The notes: a model not told the origin generated them from the sequence alone. DNA of 45,549 nt from JAHEJA01 sp965657215 (GCA_965657215.1 CBFHNR010000021.1:1-45549); one strand, 5' to 3'. Counted from the stretch's first letter, positions 1 to 7,477 are shown. Numbers and translations are program-made.

Positions 1-368
1 GTTTGTTTATGCGTCACACCTGTCCCATTGGTTTGACAGTCCAAGGTCCAATCGTGAAAGACGACAAAAACATCATCCACGGTACGATGCACATCGATTT
101 CAACGACATCCGCGCCAAAGGAAAATGCAGCCTGAATAGACGGTAGTGTGTTCTCAACAAAATCATGTTCAATCCGTCCAATATGTTTCGCACGACACAG
201 ATCATTGCCACGGTCCACGTTTTCATAAACTTGGTGGACGCCACGATGCGCGATCAATTTGGTCGCATCCTTGGAGGGCTGTACGGCCAAGAGCGATGAA
301 TTATTCACCCAGAGCGCCATAACGCACGATATTAAAAAGATATAAAACAACCGCATGATGAAATTCAT
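1..368 (-). CDS. Glycerophosphodiester phosphodiesterase family protein, N-terminal part (truncated by window edge)
   Basis: I translated this gene by hand; it starts at an ATG at 368 (an in-frame ATG at 356 is an alternative) and runs off the left edge after about 122 codons. Residues 5-20 form a hydrophobic membrane or signal segment. Then come the marks of the GDPD fold: IAHRG at about 39-43, ENT at 72-74, EID at 90-92 and FHDWTLD at 104-110. These match the catalytic His-Arg, the metal-binding Glu/Asp and the second catalytic His of phosphodiesterases that split glycerophosphodiesters into glycerol-3-phosphate and an alcohol. The hydrophobic start suggests action at or outside the inner membrane. 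It lies downstream of clpB on the same strand but behind a terminator, so it is probably transcribed separately. The family is well supported; the substrate is not. Confidence 0.85.
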   Translation of the reverse strand, partial: MNFIMRLFYIFLISCVMALWVNNSSLLAVQPSKDATKLIAHRGVHQVYENVDRGNDLCRAKHIGRIEHDFVENTLPSIQAAFSFGADVVEIDVHRTVDDVFVVFHDWTLDCQTNGTGVTHKQ

Positions 369-393
369 CACATAGACGAAGGCAAAAAGAAAG

Positions 394-415
394 AAAAAGG
401 GCGGTTGCCCGCCCC
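394..415 (-). terminator. Intrinsic terminator of clpB
   Basis: On the minus strand a GGGCGG/CCGCCC stem closes a GCAA tetraloop (plus-strand 399-414) and is followed by five T (398-394). It lies 9 bases past the clpB stop, so it should end the clpB transcript before the glycerophosphodiesterase gene. Confidence 0.85.
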
Positions 416-423
416 TTGTCTAG

Positions 424-3042
424 TTAGTGAACACTTGCCTCGTTGGGGCGTTCTCGGTGGGTTGCGCCGACGCGATCACCGATGAGCAAGCCTTCTGCGC
501 CGGCGCTGACGGCCAAGGTTTGTCCGTCAGCCACATCCCCAGCTAACAACATTTCCGCCAAGGGGTCTTGCAAGGCGCGTTGGATCACCCGTTTTAGAGG
601 GCGCGCGCCGAAGACTGGATCGTAGCCTTCGTCTGCAAGCCATGCCCGGGCAGCGTCATCCAAGGTCAAAGTGATCTTGCGCGCAGCCAACCGTTTCATC
701 AAACGCGCAAGCTGAATATCGACGATCCCGCCCATATCTTGACGCGCCAGACGATCAAAGATCACGGTTTCATCCAAGCGGTTCAAGAACTCAGGACGGA
801 AATGCGCCCGTACTGCATCCATCACATCGCGCTTGGCATCGGCGCTATCCGAACCTTCGGGTAATTGGCTCAATGCCTGCGCCCCAAGGTTTGAGGTCAA
901 GATGATCAAGGTCTGTTTGAAATCAACCGTGCGCCCCTGTCCATCCGTCAAAACCCCATCATCCAAGACTTGCAAGAGAACGTTAAACACATCTGGATGC
1001 GCCTTCTCGACCTCGTCAAACAGGACAACTTGATAGGGTCTGCGCCGAACCGCTTCGGTCAAGACACCGCCCTCATCATAGCCAACATACCCAGGAGGGG
1101 CCCCGATCAACCGCGACACCGCATGCTTTTCCATGAATTCAGACATATCTATGCGCACCATCGCATTGTCATCATCAAAGAGGAAATTCGCCACCGCTTT
1201 GGTCAATTCGGTTTTGCCCACACCCGTTGGCCCAAGGAACAAGAACGATCCAAGAGGACGGTTTTCATCATTCAGCCCAGCGCGCGCACGACGCACCGCA
1301 TTAGACACCGCTGTCACAGCTGTCTTTTGGCCGATGACACGGCGATGAAGTTCGTCTTCCATGCGCAATAGCTTTTCACGCTCGCCCTCTAACATCTTAG
1401 CCATTGGAATACCTGTCCAACGCTCGACCACTTGGGCGATTTGCTCAGGTCGCACAGCTTCTTCGACCATGACATCCTCGTCATCGCGCGCCTCTGCTGC
1501 GGCGAGGTCCTTTTCCAATTGCGGAATAACCCCATAGGATAATTCACCCGCCTTGGCCAAATTGCCATCCCTCTTGGCTATTTCCAGTTCAGCCCGTGCG
1601 CGGTCTAGTTTTTCCTTGAGGTCACGGGCGCCTTCTAATTTGTCGCGCTCTGCTTGCCATTGGGCGGTCATTTCAGAGCTACGTTCCTGAAGATCCGACA
1701 AATCCTTGAGCAAGGTGTCTAAGCGGTCTTGCGACGCGGCATCATCCTCAAGGCGCAATGCCTCGGCTTCGATCTGCTTTTGCAAGATTTCGCGGTCCAT
1801 CGCATCCAGCTCTTCTGGTTTGCTATCGACCTCCATGCGCAGGCGGCTCGCGGCCTCATCCACGAGGTCAATCGCTTTATCAGGCAAGAACCGATCCGTG
1901 ATATAACGATGCGACAAGGTCGCGGCAGAGACCAACGCGCTATCGGAAATGCGCACCCCATGGTGTAGCTCGTATTTTTCTTTGATCCCGCGCAAAATGC
2001 TTATGGTATCCTCAACCGTTGGCTCGCTGACAATCACAGGCTGGAACCGACGGGCCAAGGCCGCATCCTTTTCCACATATTTGCGATATTCATCCAAGGT
2101 CGTTGCGCCAATACAGTGCAATTCCCCACGCGCCAAAGCAGGCTTGATCAAATTCGCCGCATCCATCGCACCCTCGGATTTACCAGCGCCCACCAAAGTG
2201 TGCATCTCATCGATGAACAAGATCACCTCACCAGCGGCGGCGCTAATTTCGTTCAATATCGCCTTGAGCCGTTCTTCGAATTCACCACGATATTTCGCCC
2301 CCGCAATCAAGGCCCCCATATCCAAGGCCATCAACCGCTTGTTCCTAAGGGATTCGGGAACATCCCCATTCACGATACGCAGAGCCATGCCCTCGGCAAT
2401 CGCCGTTTTCCCGACACCTGGCTCCCCGATCAAAACAGGATTGTTCTTGGTGCGTCGTGACAAGACCTGCATCGCACGGCGGATTTCATCGTCCCGTCCA
2501 ATGATGGGATCAATCTTGCCGTCGCGTGCGGCTTGGGTCAAATCCTGTGCGTATTTCTCTAAGGCTTCATAGCCATCTTCCGCAGTGGCGCTATCCGCCT
2601 TGCGCCCTTTGCGGATATCATTGATCGCCGCATTCAACGCCTGAGCCGACACATTCCCCTTGGACAGCGCGTCTTTCGCCGCCGATTTGCCAAGAGCAAG
2701 CGCCATAAGCACCCTTTCAACAGGAACAAATTGATCCCCCGCTTTTTTGGCAATCGCTTCAGCCTCGCCCAAGATTTTAGCGGTCGAGGTATCCACAAAC
2801 ACCTGCGTGCCCTCACCGCTGACCTGAGGAAGCTTGGCAACCGCGGCATCAACCGCTTGACGCACCACAAGGGCATCGCCCCCCGATTGCGTGATCAAAT
2901 TGGTGGCAAAGCCCTGCTCATCATCCATCATCGCTTTCAAGAGATGTTCGGGCAAAATACGTTGGTGGTTTTCACGAATAGCAATGGTCTGCGCCGCTTG
3001 AACAAATCCGCGCGCGCGTTCCGTGAACTTGGTCAAGTCCAT
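424..3042 (-). CDS. clpB: ATP-dependent chaperone ClpB
   Basis: This 872-residue protein has the full ClpB layout: an N-terminal repeat domain (1-145), first AAA+ module with Walker A GEPGVGKT at 206-213 and Walker B ILFIDE near 274-279, a coiled-coil middle domain (about 405-525) that separates ClpB from ClpA/ClpC, and a second AAA+ module with Walker A GPTGVGKT at 604-611. ClpB is a cytoplasmic hexamer that pulls polypeptides out of aggregates together with DnaK/DnaJ, which are also in this window. The middle domain and the usual family length (about 860-875) exclude ClpA. A GGAGAG ribosome site precedes the start. The upstream region has an RpoH-like promoter, and a GNRA-loop terminator follows the gene, so it looks like a single-gene heat-shock unit. 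Confidence 0.98.
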   Translation of the reverse strand: MDLTKFTERARGFVQAAQTIAIRENHQRILPEHLLKAMMDDEQGFATNLITQSGGDALVVRQAVDAAVAKLPQVSGEGTQVFVDTSTAKILGEAEAIAKKAGDQFVPVERVLMALALGKSAAKDALSKGNVSAQALNAAINDIRKGRKADSATAEDGYEALEKYAQDLTQAARDGKIDPIIGRDDEIRRAMQVLSRRTKNNPVLIGEPGVGKTAIAEGMALRIVNGDVPESLRNKRLMALDMGALIAGAKYRGEFEERLKAILNEISAAAGEVILFIDEMHTLVGAGKSEGAMDAANLIKPALARGELHCIGATTLDEYRKYVEKDAALARRFQPVIVSEPTVEDTISILRGIKEKYELHHGVRISDSALVSAATLSHRYITDRFLPDKAIDLVDEAASRLRMEVDSKPEELDAMDREILQKQIEAEALRLEDDAASQDRLDTLLKDLSDLQERSSEMTAQWQAERDKLEGARDLKEKLDRARAELEIAKRDGNLAKAGELSYGVIPQLEKDLAAAEARDDEDVMVEEAVRPEQIAQVVERWTGIPMAKMLEGEREKLLRMEDELHRRVIGQKTAVTAVSNAVRRARAGLNDENRPLGSFLFLGPTGVGKTELTKAVANFLFDDDNAMVRIDMSEFMEKHAVSRLIGAPPGYVGYDEGGVLTEAVRRRPYQVVLFDEVEKAHPDVFNVLLQVLDDGVLTDGQGRTVDFKQTLIILTSNLGAQALSQLPEGSDSADAKRDVMDAVRAHFRPEFLNRLDETVIFDRLARQDMGGIVDIQLARLMKRLAARKITLTLDDAARAWLADEGYDPVFGARPLKRVIQRALQDPLAEMLLAGDVADGQTLAVSAGAEGLLIGDRVGATHRERPNEASVH

Positions 3043-3118
3043 GGGTCTCTCCTTCTATAAGCGCCACTCCTTTAGAACACCCAACTCTTGGCATGCCCCT
3101 CTGTGGCCTTCTCGTTCT

Positions 3119-3147
3119 ATTTGGGCATTTCCAAAATATTTTTCAAG
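3119..3147 (-). promoter_or_regulatory. Candidate RpoH (heat-shock) promoter of clpB
   Basis: On the minus strand, CTTGAAA (3147-3141) is followed, 18 bases after its CTTG, by CCCAAAT (3125-3119). The CTTG-N18 spacing is identical to the better dnaK promoter at the other end of the window; the -10 matches the alphaproteobacterial CYTATNT consensus at 5 of 7 positions. It lies about 75 bases upstream of the clpB start. Confidence 0.6.
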
Positions 3148-3219
3148 ATTTTCTAATTTTTTACACCAAAGGGCTAAAAACTATCCTTTTGTGTCTTTTA
3201 TATCTACAAGGGATATACA

Positions 3220-3329
3220 TGGATCACCAAATGCGCCTTATCAAAGTCACATATAGCAACATCACATATGACGCCAAAGAGGCAACACTCTTTGGTCTCG
3301 TAACCTTTGTCACAAGCAATGGCCCGATT
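3220..3329 (+). CDS. Small hypothetical protein, N-terminal fragment (cut by assembly gap)
   Basis: An ATG at 3220 has an AAGGGA ribosome site at the right distance and opens a frame of 36 codons before the N run. Third positions are rich in C (ATC, GTC, GCC, AAC), as in the real genes here, which supports coding. A second in-frame ATG lies at 3232. The visible residues (MDHQMRLIKVTYSNITYDAK and on) match no family I can name. It points towards pyrF and could be its operon partner. That it shares a frame with the pyrF fragment across the gap means nothing, because the gap length is arbitrary. The evidence is short; it could be spurious. Confidence 0.45.
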
Positions 3330-3427
3330 NNNNNNNNNNNNNNNNNNNNNNNNNNNNNNNNNNNNNNNNNNNNNNNNNNNNNNNNNNNNNNNNNNNNNNN
3401 NNNNNNNNNNNNNNNNNNNNNNNNNNN
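3330..3427. other. Assembly gap (98 N)
   Basis: A continuous run of 98 N. Most of pyrF, which should be roughly 700 bases, must lie in it, so the true gap is larger than the N run, or the scaffold join is approximate. Confidence 0.98.
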
Positions 3428-3581
3428 AGGGGCCGACAAAGGGGATCAAAAACGGATCACAACACCTGCGGATGCGATCAAAAACGGCTCAGACCATATC
3501 GTTGTCGGCCGCCCTATTTGGCAAGCGCCCGATCCCGCAATGGCCGCCCGTGCTATTCTAGAAGAAATGAAATCTATCTAA
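3428..3581 (+). CDS. pyrF: Orotidine 5'-phosphate decarboxylase, C-terminal fragment
   Basis: Only the last 50 or so residues are present, in the frame ending with TAA at 3579-3581. They read DQKRITTPADAIKNGSDHIV, then VGRPIWQAPDPAMAA. This is the C-terminal end of OMP decarboxylase: the stretch leading to (I/V)VGRPI, where the Arg binds the substrate phosphate, followed by the last helix. The enzyme makes UMP from OMP, the last step of de novo pyrimidine synthesis. The N-terminal part with the catalytic Lys/Asp is lost in the gap, so this is a sequencing truncation, not a pseudogene. Terminator hairpins follow directly. Confidence 0.88.
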
Positions 3582-3626
3582 TTTCATCTTTGCACGAAAT
3601 ACTCAAAAAACGGGGGCGCAGCCCCC
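3581..3626 (-). repeat. Rhodobacterales-type intergenic element (hairpin + GAGTATTT + CAAAGATGAA)
   Basis: Read on the minus strand, a GC-rich hairpin is followed by T residues, then GAGTATTT, then CAAAGATGAAA. I remember elements of this form (GC hairpin, GAGTATTT or GATATTT, then about AAGATGAAG) as frequent in Rhodobacteraceae intergenic regions. A diverged copy lies at 9232-9266 and a further match inside xdhB at 15562-15594. Here it directly abuts the pyrF stop codon. Confidence 0.5.
3605..3626 (-). terminator. Terminator on the minus strand (rpmJ direction)
   Basis: On the minus strand, GGGGGC/GCCCCC pair around a three-base loop (plus-strand 3612-3626) and are followed by G and six T (3610-3605). 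It is the second terminator after rpmJ and is part of the intergenic element. Confidence 0.65.
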
Positions 3627-3641
3627 AAATAAAACTGCAAC

Positions 3642-3670
3642 AAAAAACCCCGCCAAAGGCGGGGCTTTTT
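3642..3670. terminator. Bidirectional terminator between pyrF and rpmJ
   Basis: CCCCGCC (3648-3654) and GGCGGGG (3658-3664) form a 7-bp stem with an AAA loop, flanked by six A on the left and CTTTTT on the right. It can end pyrF on the plus strand and rpmJ on the minus strand. Confidence 0.85.
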
Positions 3671-3698
3671 GTTACCACTAAATTACGTGGAAGCTCGC

Positions 3699-3824
3699 TT
3701 AGCCCTGACGGGCTTTGAAACGGCGCTGCGTCTTGTTGATGACGTACACGCGGCCTTTACGGCGCACGACACGACAGTCGCGGTGACGCTGCTTGAGCGA
3801 GCGGAGTGAGTTCTTAACTTTCAT
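3699..3824 (-). CDS. rpmJ: 50S ribosomal protein L36 (zinc-free, 41-residue type)
   Basis: This 41-residue protein begins MKVKNSLRSLKQRHRDCRVV and is strongly basic. It has one Cys (C17) in place of the four zinc ligands of classical L36, so it is the C-minus (YkgO-like) form that is the only L36 in many alphaproteobacteria. It belongs to the large ribosomal subunit. The frame is open upstream to 3896, but the family start is the ATG at 3824, preceded by GGAGAAGG. tRNA-Val lies 71 bases upstream on the same strand, so the two may share a transcript. Two terminators follow. Confidence 0.95.
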   Translation of the reverse strand: MKVKNSLRSLKQRHRDCRVVRRKGRVYVINKTQRRFKARQG

Positions 3825-3871
3825 AACCTTCTCCAGTCTATCGCGGCGCGTCATTTGCGCCATTGCAGGTC

Positions 3872-3895
3872 GTCCCCTAGGGGACAATGAATTCA

Positions 3896-3896
<1 letters not shown>
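3872..3896. repeat. Two adjacent perfect palindromes between tRNA-Val and rpmJ
   Basis: GTCCCCTAGGGGAC (3872-3885) is a perfect 14-base palindrome, and ATGAATTCAT (3887-3896) a perfect 10-base palindrome touching the encoded CCA end of the tRNA. Neither is followed by a T run, so they are not ordinary terminators. A role in tRNA 3'-end processing or in setting the rpmJ 5' end is inference. Confidence 0.6.
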
Positions 3897-3970
<74 letters not shown>

Positions 3971-4070
3971 GTACTTATACCAACACGCCCTTGTCCCAAA
4001 AAAAATGGGACGCGAAAATTCGCGCCGGTGTCGGGTCTATAAAAGTTTGTGTCAGCATGTTCAAGGGCTT

Positions 4071-4098
4071 TTGATATCTATTTGTTTTGGTTTATACA
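4071..4098 (+). promoter_or_regulatory. Promoter of the N-formylglutamate amidohydrolase gene (predicts a leaderless mRNA)
   Basis: TTGATA (4071-4076), a 16-base spacer and TATACA (4093-4098) form a good sigma-70-type promoter. Transcription should start about 7 bases past the -10, which is the A of the ATG at 4105. No Shine-Dalgarno sequence precedes that ATG. Confidence 0.55.
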
Positions 4099-4104
4099 CA
4101 CCCA

Positions 4105-4977
4105 ATGACGATTTTGCGTGAAAATACGGATGCATATCACCTTGGCCTGCCAGAAACCATTGGCACGGCACTTGTTTTTGCGTCTCCGCATAGTGGTCGA
4201 GACTATAGCAAAGCCTTTAGGAACATGTCGATTCTCGGCGAACACGCCCTGCGGAGTTCTGAAGATGCCTATGTAGATCTGTTACTTGAGGCGCTTCCTC
4301 AAATTGGGGCGCCACTGATCTGTGCGAGCGCGCCACGTGCCTTTGTGGATCTTAACCGCGCACCAGAAGAATTGGACCCCGCTCTAATCGCAGGGGCACG
4401 AAGCCGTGGACTTAATCCCAGAATCACATCTGGCCTTGGTGTGATTCCCCGTGTTGTCGCCCATTCGCAGCCCATCTATCGCGGCAAGCTCTCCCTTCAG
4501 GATGCAGAACAGCGGCTCGCGGAGTATTGGACACCCTATCATACAAAACTCACCGACCTCTTAGAGCGCACGCGCACTCTTTGGGGATACTCCGTCTTGC
4601 TTGATATTCACTCCATGCCCCACGAAGCGGTTTCGCAAATCAAACCGACAAGCAAACGCCCAGACATTATTATTGGGGATCGCTTTGGGGCCTCGGCCTC
4701 ACAGCCCATTGTCTTGGAGCTTGAGCAGGCATTGATGGCCGAAGGGTTCAAAGTCGCGCGAAACGCGCCCTTTGCTGGCGCCTATATTACGCAGCGCTAC
4801 GGCCGCCCCTCGTCTCATCAACATGCCATTCAAATCGAAATTGATCGCAGCTTGTATTTAGACGAAGCACGCATTGAACCATCCAGCCAATTCGAGGATG
4901 TGAAATCGCGCCTTACCCGTGCGTTTCGGACTTTAATCGAGGCCCACGGCGATCTCACCTCTTTGGCGGCGGAATAA
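4105..4977 (+). CDS. N-formylglutamate amidohydrolase family protein
   Basis: This 290-residue protein belongs to the FGase family. Marks are FASPHSGRDYS near residue 27, DLNRAPEELD in the middle and LLDIHSMP with its conserved His about two thirds of the way in, the expected metal and catalytic elements. Family members remove the formyl group from N-formyl-L-glutamate in the five-step histidine breakdown pathway (HutG), but many Rhodobacterales copies are distant from hut genes and their substrate is untested; no hut gene is visible here. I chose ATG 4105 over the in-frame TTG at 4087 because the TTG lies inside the promoter. Its TAA touches the dinB stop codon with no base between. Confidence 0.85.
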   Translation: MTILRENTDAYHLGLPETIGTALVFASPHSGRDYSKAFRNMSILGEHALRSSEDAYVDLLLEALPQIGAPLICASAPRAFVDLNRAPEELDPALIAGARSRGLNPRITSGLGVIPRVVAHSQPIYRGKLSLQDAEQRLAEYWTPYHTKLTDLLERTRTLWGYSVLLDIHSMPHEAVSQIKPTSKRPDIIIGDRFGASASQPIVLELEQALMAEGFKVARNAPFAGAYITQRYGRPSSHQHAIQIEIDRSLYLDEARIEPSSQFEDVKSRLTRAFRTLIEAHGDLTSLAAE

Positions 4978-6237
4978 TCACCGCAAGCTGCGCCCTTTCA
5001 GAATCGCATCGGGTCCAAATTTTTGACGTATCTTATCGGTGGCGCGTTCTGCTGCACTTCGTTTTGCGGCATTGGGGTCTAGTAAATCCTGATACCGTTC
5101 TGCATCCGCCTCATCACAGAGATCGGACAATCCTGCCCCAATCAGGCGATAGGCTTTGCCCCTTTCCAATTGATCAAACATCACTTTGACATTGCGAAAT
5201 AGGGTATCCGCCAATTGCGTTGCATCCCGTAGTGTCACCCTACGCGAGATGACTTTATGTGCCGAGGTTTTGACCTTGAGCGTGGCAACACGCCCAGCAA
5301 GCCCTTTGGCTTTGGCGCGATCTGATACCTTTTCACACATGCGCCACAGATGCCCCTCTAACAGATCAGGGTCTGACGTATCCTCAAAGAAAGTCGTTTC
5401 GTTTGAGATCGACTTCATCGGGCTGTTGTTGCTTACCGAGCGGGAATCTTGACCGCGCGCCAAATGCCAAAGCCGATCCCCCATCGACCCGAATTTCACC
5501 CTTAGGTCATCGCGATCCCATCGCAGCAGATCCGCAAATGTCCGAATGCCAGACCGTTCTAGCGTTTCCTGCGCACTGGACCCAACGCCCCAAATCAACC
5601 GCACAGGACGGTCGCGCAGAAAACCCTCTGTGTCGGCCTGACCAATCACAGAGAACCCGTGGGGCTTGTCCAAGTCTGATGCAATTTTTGCCAAAAACTT
5701 GTTATGCGACAACCCAATTGAGCCCGTCACACCCAATTCATCCTTCATCCGCCGCACCAGTCGCGCCACCATCACCGAAGGTGGCACCCCATGAAGCCGC
5801 TCCGTCCCGCGCAAATCCAAAAACGCCTCATCCAACGACAAAGGCTCGATCGCTGGGGTCAGCTCTTCCATCATGGCGCGAATTTGGCGGCTGATATCGA
5901 CATAAAGCTGCATGCGCGGCTTAATCACAACCGCTTCGGGACAGCGTTTGAGCGCCTGAAACATCGGCATTGCAGATTTCACACCGCGCATGCGGGCAAC
6001 ATAACAGGCCGTGGACACAACCCCACGCCGCCCTCCGCCTATGATAACTGGCTTATCCGCCAAATCAGGGCGATCGCGTTTTTCCACACTGGCGTAAAAG
6101 GCATCGCAATCCATATGCGCAATACCTAATTGAAACAGCTCCGCATTGCGCACAACACGAGGTGATCGGCACTGAGAACAGCGACCAGATCCTTGGAACA
6201 TATGCAAACAATCTCGGCATAAACTGTCCAAGATCAC
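4978..6237 (-). CDS. dinB: DNA polymerase IV (Y family) with N-terminal Cys4 motif
   Basis: This 419-residue Y-family polymerase has the catalytic acidic residues in MDCDAFYASVE (D43, D45) and SLDEAF (D136, E137), followed by helix-hairpin-helix and little-finger regions. It copies damaged or mismatched DNA without proofreading. Ahead of the core it has about 35 extra residues with C7, C10, C20 and C23, a likely zinc ribbon that E. coli DinB (351 residues) lacks. The start is GTG at 6237; the frame stays open for 14 codons upstream but offers no other start. The GAGGGG preceding it is very close. Family assignment is firm; the zinc motif is read from cysteine spacing only. Confidence 0.95.
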   Translation of the reverse strand: MILDSLCRDCLHMFQGSGRCSQCRSPRVVRNAELFQLGIAHMDCDAFYASVEKRDRPDLADKPVIIGGGRRGVVSTACYVARMRGVKSAMPMFQALKRCPEAVVIKPRMQLYVDISRQIRAMMEELTPAIEPLSLDEAFLDLRGTERLHGVPPSVMVARLVRRMKDELGVTGSIGLSHNKFLAKIASDLDKPHGFSVIGQADTEGFLRDRPVRLIWGVGSSAQETLERSGIRTFADLLRWDRDDLRVKFGSMGDRLWHLARGQDSRSVSNNSPMKSISNETTFFEDTSDPDLLEGHLWRMCEKVSDRAKAKGLAGRVATLKVKTSAHKVISRRVTLRDATQLADTLFRNVKVMFDQLERGKAYRLIGAGLSDLCDEADAERYQDLLDPNAAKRSAAERATDKIRQKFGPDAILKGRSLR

Positions 6238-6308
6238 CCCCTCATCTCGCTTGAATTTTTGGGACTTTCTCCCTACCTATATCCTATAACAAATTTCAGG
6301 GACAGAAA

Positions 6309-7199
6309 ATGGATCAAGCTTTTATTACAGACCTACTTAGCGAAAATATTGTTATTCTGCTTGTTGCAGCCTTTATCATTATTTCGATTTTTCTCGGTAT
6401 TCGCATCGTTCCGCAATCGGAAAAACATGTGGTCGAACGGTTCGGACGCCTTCATTCTGTCCTTGGGCCAGGGATCAATATTATCGTTCCCTTCTTGGAC
6501 ACCGTCGCCCATAAAATTTCCATCCTAGAACGTCAGCTTCCGACCGCGGAACAAGACGCCATTACAACTGACAACGTTTTGGTCAAAGTTGAAACCAGCG
6601 TGTTTTATCGCATTACACAACCGGAAAAGACGGTGTACCGTATCCGCGACGTGGACGGAGCGATTGCAACAACAGTTGCCGGTATTGTGCGCAGCGAAAT
6701 CGGTAAAATGGAACTGGACGAGGTTCAATCCAACCGATCACAGCTCATCACCAAAATCCGCGAAAGCGTGCATGCTATGGTGGATGACTGGGGGATCGAA
6801 GTGACCCGCGCCGAAATTCTGGACGTCAACCTAGACGAAGCCACCCGCGCCGCGATGTTGCAGCAGTTGAACGCAGAACGCGCACGTCGTGCCCAAGTCA
6901 CCGAAGCCGAAGGTCAAAAACGATCTGTCGAATTGGCCGCCGATGCGCAGCTTTATGAAGCAGAACAAGTTGCCAAAGCCCGCCGCATCCAAGCCGACGC
7001 CGAAGCCTACGCAACCCAAGTTGTCGCCAAAGCGATCGAAGAAAACGGATTAGAAGCCGCGCAATATCAAGTGGCCTTGAAACAAGTCGAAGGTATCATG
7101 GAAGTCGCAAAAGGCAGTGGCGCCAATACCATTCTCGTCCCTGCCAACGCGCTAGAGGCCTTTGGTGATGCGTTTAAAATGCTAAAAGGGCGCGGATAA
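6309..7199 (+). CDS. SPFH/stomatin-like membrane protein (QmcA type)
   Basis: This 296-residue protein has one N-terminal membrane helix (about 14-32), an SPFH/Band 7 domain (about 35-200, with VVERFGRLHSVLGPGINIIV at its start) and an Ala/Glu-rich coiled coil (about 190-260). Such proteins form large membrane-bound oligomers that organise membrane domains and shield or present substrates to membrane proteases. The next gene overlaps its stop (TAATG) and encodes an NfeD-like protein, the usual partner. CAGGGA lies 7 bases before the ATG. The gene is divergent from dinB. The cellular role in this group is not established. Confidence 0.93.
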   Translation: MDQAFITDLLSENIVILLVAAFIIISIFLGIRIVPQSEKHVVERFGRLHSVLGPGINIIVPFLDTVAHKISILERQLPTAEQDAITTDNVLVKVETSVFYRITQPEKTVYRIRDVDGAIATTVAGIVRSEIGKMELDEVQSNRSQLITKIRESVHAMVDDWGIEVTRAEILDVNLDEATRAAMLQQLNAERARRAQVTEAEGQKRSVELAADAQLYEAEQVAKARRIQADAEAYATQVVAKAIEENGLEAAQYQVALKQVEGIMEVAKGSGANTILVPANALEAFGDAFKMLKGRG

Positions 7200-7471
7200 T
7201 GGGGATCTTTTCGACATGGTGGGTTTGGATCGCCGCAGGAATTGTTCTTGCCATCCTTGAAACACTTCTTCCGGCCTTTATCCTCTTAGGCTTTGCCTTA
7301 GGTGCGATTGGAACAGGTCTATTGATGGCACTTGGCGTGGTCGTCTCGCCCTCTATGCTGATATTGACCTTTGCCGTGCTTTCGTTGATTTCGTGGCTCT
7401 TGCTACGTCAGTTTTTTCAGCTCAAAACTGGGTCGGTCAAAACATTTGACCACGACATCAACGACACTTAG
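7199..7471 (+). CDS. Short NfeD family membrane protein
   Basis: This 90-residue protein has three hydrophobic segments (about 6-27, 29-48 and 53-70), then a short polar tail. It corresponds to the membrane part of NfeD-like proteins such as YbbK and lacks the C-terminal OB-fold domain found in full-length members. Its ATG overlaps the stop of the SPFH gene by one base, so translation is probably coupled and the two products likely form one membrane complex. Nothing suggests a frameshift: the tail ends cleanly with KTFDHDIND before TAG. Confidence 0.85.
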   Translation: MGIFSTWWVWIAAGIVLAILETLLPAFILLGFALGAIGTGLLMALGVVVSPSMLILTFAVLSLISWLLLRQFFQLKTGSVKTFDHDINDT

Positions 7472-7477
7472 ACCAAA

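Noticed and set aside
1949..2572. 207-residue plus-strand frame opposite clpB
   Set aside because: Antisense shadow of a clear clpB frame, with no family resemblance.
3093..3581. One 162-residue frame running through the N gap
   Set aside because: It joins unrelated sequence only because the N run happens to keep frame. The right end is pyrF; the left end, if coding, is another gene.
6250..6282. RpoH-like promoter (CTTG ... CCTATAT) before the SPFH gene
   Set aside because: The spacing is 22 bases, not the 17-18 seen at dnaK and clpB.
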